Below are positions 56,062-64,000 of a stretch of DNA of 64,000 nucleotides, piece by piece. Each line of letters begins with the position of its first letter. Position 1 is the stretch's first letter. The stretch covers positions 3,286,001 through 3,350,000 of the forward strand of contig CANXME010002486.1 of the NCBI GenBank assembly GCA_948144175.1. Direction: 5' to 3'. The stretch is from Closterium sp. NIES-65. Lineage: Eukaryota > Streptophyta > Zygnematophyceae > Desmidiales > Closteriaceae. Position numbers and translations under genes: made by a program. A model generated the notes under the pieces. It ran no database searches. It had not been told where the DNA came from and saw only the letters and a program-made list of their open reading frames with translations.

Positions 56062-56843
56062 TGTCAACGGGAGTTGTGGTAGGCCCCGCCCTCGCTTGGG
56101 CGGAGCCGACCTCGTGGTTGGGTGTGTGGGAGGTGCAGCCGACTTGTAGCAGTGGGCGAGTTGGTCGACGGGGCTGGTCGACCTGCATGGGGGCCACTGC
56201 ATGGGCGCCGACTTCGGGAGGTCGACTTGGGCGGTCGACCTGTGGATGGCGTCGACTTGGGTGACGCCGACCAGGGGAAGCCGACCAGATGTGGTCGGCT
56301 GACAGGTGTGGTGGTCGACATGGAGCTGGTCGACCAAGGGTGTGGTCGACCTAGTGAGATCGACCAGAGGTGGTCGTCGACTTGGTTGGTCGACGGGCAC
56401 GTAAAGGAGCAGCTGGTCAACGTGGTTGCTCGGTTGATTAGGTTACCTAGGTGACGAGGTTCTGCGAAGGAGTGCGACGGTCGCCCAGGTGGTTTTGGCG
56501 AGACCGACCTCGGTGGTGGTGTCCCGAGGTCGAAGTAGCTGATAAGGTGCAGTTGTCAGCACAAGGACGATTTGGTGTGTGCGTTGTGCATGTGACGGGG
56601 CACGACACACCAACCATCTGCGAGCACATGTGAAGCGGGTGCGCTGTCGTCCCGCGGATGCGACGTTGGCATGCCTTTGACTTGTGATGTTGGCACGCCG
56701 TCGACCTACAAAGTTGACAAGCCGTGACTCTGCACTGCTGGAGCGCAGTCAACCAAGTCGTGCTGGAACGCGGTCGACGTGTTGTGCTTGTAGTCGACCG
56801 ACGCATGCTATCTCTGATGTAGTCATTCTTGCCAGGGTTGTTG

Positions 56844-57189
56844 TGTCAGATGTCCACTGGTGATCCCCGATTGATTCTAGGGAAGGGTTACAGGCATGTT
56901 GGCTTGGGGGGTTATGGGCGCACTAACCCGCTACTGAACAAGCCCTTTTATCCCAATGGTCTAGTGGTTGGGATTCTAACATGGTATCAGAGCAAAGGTC
57001 TCGGGTTCGAATCCCAGTGTGTGCACTTCGGACATCCCAGTGCGAGGGGGGTGTCAGATGTCCACTGGTGATCCCCGATTGATTTTAGGGAAGGGTTACA
57101 GGCATGTTGGCCTAGGGGGTTATGGACGCACTAACCCGCTACTGAACAAGCCCATTTATCCCAATGGTCTAGTGATTGGGATTCTGACA
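56844..57189 (+). mobile_element. Complete 346-bp TRIM (miniature LTR retrotransposon)
   Basis: Two 138-bp direct repeats (56844-56981 and 57052-57189; TGTCAGATG...CTRACA; seven differences by eye) enclose a 70-bp interior. The interior begins TGGTATCAGAGC, the plant initiator Met primer site, immediately after the first LTR and ends in a purine tract (GCGAGGGGGG) immediately before the second. The exact 5-bp target duplication is TGTTG (56839-56843 and 57190-57194). It has no coding capacity and depends on an autonomous element in trans. At 346 bp it is in the size range of the smallest known TRIM/SMART elements. Confidence 0.96.
56982..56993 (+). other. Primer-binding site of the TRIM
   Basis: TGGTATCAGAGC, complementary to the 3' end of plant initiator Met tRNA, directly abutting the LTR. 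Confidence 0.92.
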
Positions 57190-57356
57190 TGTTGCTATCA
57201 TTCTGAACTATTGTTGTCATATTTTCGTAGTGAAACTCTTGCCAGTTCTCCCTATGAACTAGCAAGTAGTGCGAACACTTGGAAACGACTAAGGAACAAA
57301 CTCTTGCCCCGTGCCTAGCCCGTAGTCTAGCTCTCGTTGATTAAGTTATCTTCGAA

Positions 57357-57530
57357 GTTCTTTGGGCAAAGAAGGACATGGGATGGAAGGGAAAAGTCTG
57401 AGAGGGATTGTCCACAAGCGCAAGATTCAACCGAACTAAGGTGAGGAATGGGGAGGCCAAGGCGGATGGCAGCAGCGATGCGCCATTTGGATTCGGTGAG
57501 CTGCAACCGAGGCAAAGAAGGAGACATATT
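57357..57530 (-). pseudogene. Probable LINE-type ORF2 C-terminal fragment
   Basis: The minus strand from 57530 reads NMSPSLPRLQLTESKWRIAAAIRLGLPIP, then CACGQ and SHVLLCPKN. This resembles the C-terminal region of many non-LTR retrotransposon ORF2 proteins (LRLGLP followed by C-X-C...H-X3-C). It is cut on the right by the 3' LTR of copia G and on the left by the solo LTR at 57356. A short continuation (NAQTKVLRI, stop) can be read beyond the solo LTR near 56050. No RT domain is in the window, so the call rests on this short pattern. Confidence 0.45.
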
Positions 57531-57585
57531 TGTCATAATCAACAAGAGTGATTGAACTAGGAAAGAGTTGGGTACAAGTAGGAAA

Positions 57586-57728
57586 TGTCAGAATGTTATG
57601 TTTGTCTAGTCTGCAGTGGGGTACTCAATAGTGAGTACAGCCCGACTTAAGTTTCCTATATGTACTCAACTGCTTGCTAGTGAACCCCCCTTCTCTTCAT
57701 TCTAAACTTTCTACTCCTAAACATGAAA
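57586..57728 (+). repeat. Element H 5' LTR (143 bp)
   Basis: Followed at once by the primer site TGCTATCAGAGC, which fixes its end at ...CATGAAA. Confidence 0.9.
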
Positions 57729-58868
57729 TGCTATCAGAGCAGGTCGATCCCCTTGGGTCGATCTTTTGGGTGGGCTCACCAACTCACTGCTTCCGCTGCT
57801 ACTGCTACTGCTACTCTGTGTGTCGCACGCCTCATGGCGTGCGATGGATTTTTCATCCCGCCGCGCGCTCGGAGCGTGCTGCGCTTTTCTGCCCGCCGTG
57901 CGCCCGAGGCGCGCGGCGGCTTTCTGCCCCGTCACTCCTCGCGTCGCCCCCGGGAGGCGCTGCGACGGGCGACGGGGACCCGCACGTCGCCCCCCGTCGC
58001 CCGTCGTGGCCTGCGCGCCCTACGTAGGGCCCGCGCGCCCTACGTAGGGCCCGTGCGCAGCCCGTACAGGCTGCGCCAAGCCAGGGCGCGCCTCGGGCTG
58101 CCTGCACGCAGCTCGTACAAGCTGCGCCAGGCCCATGGGCGCCCTGTTTCCTCTTCCCTTGAGGCGCCTGCTGTCCCCCGCGCTTCTGACGGCGCCCCAC
58201 CCCTGCTGCTATCCGTGCTCCTGCATTAGAGTTTGGGGGTGGAGCGTGTGGGGGTATGGGGGTGCAGTTTCTCAGCGGCGTCTCCTGCTCCTCCTCCTCC
58301 TCCGTCTCCCAGTGCTACAGCTGCCGCTCAGGGGGGTGGGTGTGTGGGAGCCGAAGGAGTGGTGCTAGGGGGGTGACGTGGGAGTGGAACTAGGGGTGAA
58401 GCAGGGGGTGTGTGTCAGGGGGGGTGGGACTGTTTGGGGAGGTTGAACGGAGGTTGCCGTCGTGTCGCCAGCAGCACCTGTAGTCCGGGGAGTTGCTCCG
58501 GTAGCCCAGTCGCAACCAGCTGTGCCAGTCGCCCGTGGGTCCGTTGCTCGTCTGCCGCTAGTTTTAGCCGCGGAGCCAGTTACTCCAGTAGTCCGGAGCG
58601 TTGTTCCGGTAGCCGCTATGCCAGTGTGACTCCTGTTGCCCGTGTGTCTGCAGCTTCAGCCGTCGCCTCCTATCTCCTCTCCTCTCACAGTCCCTCCTCC
58701 TCCTCACTTGCCCGCTGTGACTACCACTAGCTTTGCTCATAATTGTGAACTTTAAACTGTTGCTTCTTGTACTTGTGCTCAGAATGTGTGGTGACATTGT
58801 GATCCACCCTGAGCTTGTTTTGCTCTACTTGCTGCGCTTGATTTCACCCCACTTTGGCTATGGGGGTG

Positions 58869-59012
58869 TGTCAGAATGTTATGTTTGTCTAGCCTGCAGT
58901 GGGGTACTCAATAGTGAGTACAGCCCGACTTAGGGTTTCCTATATGTACTCAACTGCTTGCTAGTGAACCCCCCTTCTCTTCATTCTAAACTTTCTACTC
59001 CTAAACTTGAAA
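58869..59012 (+). repeat. Element H 3' LTR (144 bp)
   Basis: Partner of 57586-57728. It ends ...CTTGAAA, immediately before the GGAAA target copy, in agreement with the end deduced from the 5' LTR. Confidence 0.9.
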
Positions 59013-59017
59013 GGAAA

Positions 59018-59092
59018 CCCTAAACTTACTATACCCCATAGTAACTACCCCACTACAGCCTAAACAAACTGTAGTAGATATGACATTTGACA
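59018..59092 (-). repeat. Copia G 3' LTR, first part
   Basis: On the minus strand it begins TGTCAAATGTCATATC right after the polypurine tract and breaks at the H insertion; the remainder is 57531-57585, ending ...GATTATGACA. Confidence 0.85.
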
Positions 59093-59312
59093 CACCCCCA
59101 TAGGCAAAGTGGGGGAGAGATAGGGGTCACAAGACCATTCAAGAAAGGAAAAGCAAGCTCAGGGTGGATCACAACGTCACCACACTCACTGAGCACAAGC
59201 AAAGGGCCACAAGGCCAGTTCACATGCAGAGGCATATATGTAACAAAAACATCACATTGATTTCCACCTAACAAAGCAAGCATGCATATATATATCACAG
59301 TACAAGTAAAGC

Positions 59313-62300
59313 CTACAGCAAGTGAGGAAAAGTGGGCACAAGCCCTAGCACAGTGCAGAAACGGTGATGATCACCAGTTAAGTGCCTTGGTGAATATATC
59401 AGCAGTGTTGGCCCGAGTGGCCACGTAACGCAGACAAGCTGACCATGCTGCTGCAACTCTCGAGCCAGGAAGTAACGCAGAGCGATGTGCTTCGTTATAT
59501 GCTCCAGTCTGTGCTCCTCACACAAGGCAATGGCAGCCTTTTTGTCGACGTACAGCACTGGAGGAGAACGAGGCCGCTCTCCCAGGTCGGTCAGCAGGTT
59601 GGTGAGCCAGCGTAACTCCTGTGCAGCCATGGCTGTGGCGTGGATCTCAGCTTCACAACTGGAGCTAAGAACTGAAGACGAGCATGTAGAACGCCAAGAG
59701 ACAAAGCCACAGCCAAGACTGAAGGTGTAACCCTGTGACGACCGCTGAGTAGTCTAGTCGTCAACCCAAGAAGCATCTGAGTACCCAGTGAGAACAACTG
59801 AGCTCCTCCCTCCAAGCACGAGACCCATGCTTGATGTACTGCACAAGTAGCGGAATACCCTCTTAGCAGCATCCCAGTGCACCTTTCGGTGCCGACAAGG
59901 AGCCACTTAGTGAGCCAGAAGGCCAAGAGGGTACGCGAGGTCAGGACGAGCGCAAGTCATCAGGTATATGAGGCAGCCAACTAGCTCTGGGTAAGGACCA
60001 GTCGGCTCTACGGACTCATCCGAAGGTGGAGCTGAGAGCGAGTGACCTGTAGCCAGAGGAGTGGCCTGTGCCGAGGACCAGGTGAAGCCGAAGCGCTGAA
60101 GGACCTGCTGCACCATGTGTGACTGAGTCAGTGTGATGGTGCGGCGTGCTCTGTCCCAGGTGATCTGCAAGCCAACGTAGTTGCACAGCTCACCCAGGTC
60201 TGTGCACGTGTGTCTCTTCTGCAGCTCCGACTTCACTAGGGCGAGAGCCTCAGTGTCAGCAGTGGCAAAGACCAAGTCGTCGATGTACATGAGGATGTAG
60301 AACGGCGGTAGTGAAGTGTCGGTGCGCAGAAACAGCGACGGGTCAGCAGTAGAGGGCGCGAACCCAAGGGCCGCAAGTGTAGTCCTCAGTGTGCCGTGCC
60401 ACTCACGTGGCGCATGGCGGAGACCGTAGATCGGCCGCCAGAGGCTCCACTGGGTACCGGGAGGAAACGATCCAGTGAAGCCAGGAGGGCGGCGCAACCA
60501 GATCTCCTCGTGCAGGCTGCCCTGCAAGAAAGCTGTGCAGACCTCCTCTAGCAGAAGTCAAGAGAGTGAAGCTCGTAGTCACGCTGAATAGCAACGTGCA
60601 GTAGCACCCGAAGAGTGGTCATCTTCGGGGTGGGGGAGAAGGTCTGGAAGAAGTCTACTCCCTCTCGCTGACTGAAGCCTCGAGCAACGTAACGAGCCTT
60701 GAAGACAGGCGGGGAACCCGGCGGCCGCTTCACCCTGAAAATCCACATGCCACTGACGATGTTCGCCCTAGGAGGGGGAACCTCGTCGACGTAAGTGCCA
60801 GTGGACTTCTAGGATGCCATCTCTGCGTCCATGGCTGATTGCCACAGAGAGGAGTACTCACCCGCGATCGCCTCAGCGTAAGAGCGCGGGGTCGGGATGC
60901 CTGGTGCATCCGGGTCTCCCTTTGGTGCAATCAGCATGGACACGAGATGAGGTACAGCAGCGGCAAAGCACTCAAACTCCTCGTGCCTGTCCTCAAGGAC
61001 GTCCGTGCCATGAGCACACTCACCCCTGATGGACGGAGGACAGACAGACTCAGACTTAGCAACAAGACTCGCAGCGTAGTCTAGATGCCAGTGAGCAGCA
61101 AAGTCGACAAGCTCAGCAACTAAGGCAAACACAGCAGCAGACTCAAAGGAAGGGTCAGTGACAGCCGTAGCCAGGAGACGCGTAACACTAGGACTAGCAG
61201 CACGAAGAGAGTCAGACTCCGGGTCAGCAAGGGCAGGAAGGGAGGACGCAGGAAGAGAAGGCATAGGGACACGTTGTGAAGCAGTGGAAGGACGAAGCGT
61301 CATCTGGTGAGTGCCCGGGACAGCATGAGGACGCAGACGTGGGACACGACGACCAGTGCGAGCAGCACGAACAGGCGACGCAGAACAAGACTCAGGCGAC
61401 ACAGGACGAGACGCAGGCTCACGATGTTTCGTAAGACCTCCTGTCGGACAAGTGTAGGGAGAAGGACCAGGGAGTGGCGAGGCAGGCTGTAACTATGACT
61501 TCGACTGGACAGGCGGAGGACACTCTAAGGAGGGAGCAGGTTAAGGAGGAGGCGGCTGACCAAGAACCTGCTGAAGGAGCGGAACGAAGTACGACCGCGG
61601 CCGTGAAGCACCCACAGAACCAGCAGTGACAGCACCATTACCCCCAGCAGCAGCTCCAACTCCTGTAGCACCACCAGCAGCTCCAGTAGTGCCAACTCCA
61701 GTACCCCCAGCAGCACCAGCTCCAGCCGCACCGTCGGCTCCAGCACCTGCAGGAGGACGAGCGTCAGCACCTCCAGCTCCAACCCCTGCAACACCAACAC
61801 CAGTAGGCCCAGCGGCCTCAGCTCCACCGGCAGCTCCAGCAACTCCAGCACCTCCAGCTCCAACTCCGGCACCAACAGCACCTCCAGCAGCTCCAGCACC
61901 AGTAGCACCTCCAGTAGCACCAGCTCCAGCTCCAGCTCTAGCAAAACCCCCAATCCCAGTAGCTACATGACCACCTATAGGAGCACCTCCAGGACCAGAG
62001 GCTCCAGTACCTCTAGCAGCACCAGGGCCTCCAGCGGGCGGCACCTCAGCGCTAGGAGCGCCGCTACGGAGGCTGCAGCGTCGAGCATACCACTCACGCA
62101 TCCGCTGTGGGGAGGGAGGCTCCGGCCGCGACACAACACCCGTAGCACCACCAGCTCCAACTATGGCAGAACCCCCAGCTCCAGCAGCCCCACGCTGGAG
62201 GCTGCAACGCTGAGAGTACCACTCACGCAGCTGCTGTGAAGAGGGAGCGCCACCACGTGCAGCACGGTCAGTCTCAGCTCCCCCAGGCTCAGCACCGCCA

Positions 62301-64000
62301 GTCCAAGCACCCCCAGGCTCAGCACCCCCAGTCTCAGCACCCCTAGGCTCAGCACCCCCGGTCTCAGCACCCCCAGACTCAGCACCCCCAGTCTGAGCAC
62401 CCCCAGACGCAGGACCTTGCGCAGGACCAGAGTCAACAGCTACGTCGACAGGCTCGACCGGGACTACCTGGGAAACACCTGAGGGAGCAGGACCCTGGGG
62501 AGGGAGGGGATCTACCGAAGCAGCACCTGGCGTGAGGAAGAGCGGTGGAGGGGGGAGCGGGGCAGTGCGGTAGGGGAAGAGACGGTAAAAGGGGACCGAC
62601 TCGTCAAACGTGACGTCCTGATAGGGCAGGACACGGCGCAAGGTGGGGTGGTAAAACTGCCAGCCAGGCGCATCAAGGACAAAGCCAAGGAAGACATAGG
62701 GAACGACACGGGAGGAGAGATTGTCCGCGGACGTATCGCAGACAAAGGCTCGACATCCCCAGACCTGGAACACCGACGCTTCGCCAACCTTCCCGGCCAA
62801 ACGCAGTGTGGGCGAGGTCTCCGGAGCAGAGACACGGGGCCAGAGGTTGAGCTGATGCGCAGCATACTGCACTGCAAACGGCCACAGGAAATGGGGGGCA
62901 TCCGCATGGATCATGGAGGTACGAGCGACCTCCATGACTAAGCCAATGCAGCGCTCAGCAACCCCATTCTGCTGTGGAGAGGCCGGAAGTGTGAACGTCT
63001 GGCGGATGTCGTGCTCCGCACAGTAGGCTGCCAAGAGGTCAGAGGAAAACTCACCACCCCTGTCAGAGTGCAGACACAGTACGGGAAAGTCCAAATGGAA
63101 CCGCTCGCGGAGCTGGAGATGAGCAGCACGGATCCAGGGGATCAAAACATCAGGGACCTCACCCTTGGTGCGCAAGGGGAAGACCGTGGTGTAGCGCATG
63201 TAGTCGTCGACGACCAGCAGGAAGTACCGCTCGTGGCCCTGTCCACGGACGCGGGCTGGGCCCCACACGTCCAGGTGGAGAGTCTGCAGGGGAGCCTCTG
63301 TGGGAGGGAACGAGGAGGAGTGGGGAGTGGCGCGCTGCCGCCCCTCGACACAGGGAAGACAGGGAGGAGCATGCGAGGGTGGGAGGCGAGGGAGAACCCT
63401 GGGAAGACAAGAGACAAGGTACTGGGAGTGCATGCCACGAAGGCGCTGCACTGAGGGGTAACCAAGGCGGTGGTGCCAAAGGACGGTCTGGTGCGACAGG
63501 GTGCGAAACGAGCAGGGGGCGGACAACTGACCTGACGCTGACGCAGACGCCGCTTCCTGAGGGGACTCAGTGGTCAGTGTGTACAAGTCCGACCCCGGCT
63601 GCCGAATGAAGGTAGCCAGATGACGACCCGTCTGGGCACACGTGCAGTGTGTCACACGCTCGTAGGCAGGGGTGAACTGGTGAACACCCGCGTCCTGGAG
63701 CGCAGAGCCCGCCACCAATTTTGTAGAGAACGAGGGGAGGTAAAGGCCCGACAGTGTGCCGGACAAGACAGCACGACAAGGGAGGGCAGTGGTGGAGGTA
63801 GCGGGAAGCACTTGAGTTTAGTATGAAGGTGTGCAGTGCCTCAGTAGACGTAGTACCTGAAGGCGCAGACTCACAAGCACCTGAAGCTGCAGACTCACAA
63901 GTGCCTAGAGCAGCAGCCTCACCAGCACCTGGAGCAGGAGACGCACGAGCACCTAGAGCAGCAGCCTCACCGGCACCTGGAGCAGTAGACTGGATACCGG
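59313..64000 (-). pseudogene. Copia G pol, degenerate (5' end outside window)
   Basis: Right to left. Ala/Gly-rich region then the protease site as HTFILNSSAS, where E has HTFTLDSGAS, followed by a deletion of roughly 100 bp and a frame change (63.83-63.78 kb). A 756-codon frame (63811-61541) carries pre-integrase WHHRLGYPS near 63475, integrase D near 63265, LHSDRGGEF near 63060 (Asp kept), E in NGVAERCIG near 62955, linker EPGGA repeats 62410-62280, LREWY near 62225 and MREWY near 62095, and YFVPLLQQVL near 61575. TAA follows at 61541. Later pieces (61402-59313) give RT with YIDD (60276-60287) in place of YVDD, and RNase H in broken frames. A TAG near 60812 replaces Trp. Confidence 0.9.

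Larger units (their letters stand above)
56062..57356 (-). mobile_element. Solo LTR of the copia B family, split by a TRIM
   Basis: Reverse-complement match to the B LTRs (GTCGAC-rich part 56062-56830; GAGCTAGACTACGGGCTAGGC and CTTAGTCG parts 57200-57345). It is flanked by an exact 5-bp duplication GTTCT (56057-56061 and 57357-57361). The terminal TG has decayed to TT at the right end. No internal region is present, so it is a solo LTR. The TRIM 56844-57189 lies within it. Confidence 0.88.
57586..59012 (+). mobile_element. Non-autonomous element H inside the LTR of copia G
   Basis: 1427 bp with LTRs at 57586-57728 (143 bp) and 58869-59012 (144 bp) and an exact 5-bp duplication GGAAA (57581-57585 and 59013-59017). 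The LTRs begin TGTCAG but end TGAAA, not CA. Primer site TGCTATCAGAGC at 57729; polypurine tract GCTATGGGGGTG at 58857-58868. The interior has a GC-rich leader, CTGCGCC and CGGCG repeats and the lineage's 3' non-coding block, with no gag or pol motifs. It shares leader start and tail with I. Confidence 0.93.
57531..64000 (-). mobile_element. Copia element G (minus strand), partial, containing H
   Basis: The 3' part of a D/E/F-lineage element; its 5' LTR and gag lie beyond the right edge. The 3' LTR (130 bp in total) is split by H into 59018-59092 and 57531-57585. Polypurine tract at 59093-59104 (reverse of CCTATGGGGGTG). The target duplication cannot be checked because the other end is outside the window. 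Confidence 0.9.

Noticed and set aside
56951..57016. A tRNA gene
   Set aside because: A-box and B-box strings are present but no acceptor or anticodon stem can be folded, and the segment spans the LTR-interior junction of the TRIM.

Overview
This is a retrotransposon-dense stretch of a nuclear genome, most likely from the green plant lineage. Three things point there: several elements carry a primer-binding site like the plant initiator-Met tRNA complement (TGGTATCAGAGC), Ty1/copia elements dominate, and the DNA transposons are of PIF/Harbinger, hAT and pogo/Tc5 type. A streptophyte alga would fit, but that is inference and the species cannot be named from this window. There are no operons, rRNA, tRNA or CRISPR arrays, and I could not establish any host gene. 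The standard genetic code fits: one element has a 1984-codon open frame.

Layout, left to right. 1-1685 is a 16-bp tandem array with a ~0.5-kb higher-order duplication. It abuts a broken plus-strand copia element (A, to ~5.75 kb) whose RNase H is split by a 130-bp solo LTR. A PIF/Harbinger transposase (5.77-20.35 kb) is split by a minus-strand copia (B, 6017-19665), which is itself split by a younger minus-strand copia (C, 9286-15788). Both insertions have exact 5-bp target duplications, and the Harbinger frame resumes exactly after B. A probable Myb/trihelix partner gene lies convergent at 20.35-21.55 kb. At 22.3-26.5 kb a hAT-like transposon sits inside an old copia gag-protease remnant.

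27.16-41.45 kb is copia D. Two codons before its pol stop lies copia E (33927-41084), the only apparently intact autonomous element: a single 1984-aa gag-pol with all catalytic residues and LTRs that differ at one base. F (42690-49258) is a relative that lacks the gag head. 50.3-51.7 kb is a decayed pogo/Tc5 transposase. At 53783-55197 is a non-autonomous element (I). 56062-57356 is a solo LTR of the B family holding a complete 346-bp TRIM element. It lies in a probable LINE C-terminal fragment, into which copia G (57531 to beyond the window end) also inserted. A second non-autonomous element (H) sits inside G's 3' LTR.

D, E, F, G, H and I form one lineage: very short LTRs (124-144 bp), a GC-rich repetitive leader, a shared 3' non-coding block and a CCTATGGGGGTG-type polypurine tract. 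E looks able to supply proteins, whereas H and I carry only the shared ends and are probably moved in trans. D and F share a catalytic Asp-to-Asn change in integrase and the same in-frame TAG, so these defects may have spread by trans-mobilisation. The lineage also carries an unusual Cys/His motif (C-X13-C-X3-H-X4-C) preceded by an LREWY motif, and the LREWY motif recurs in the integrase-RT linker.
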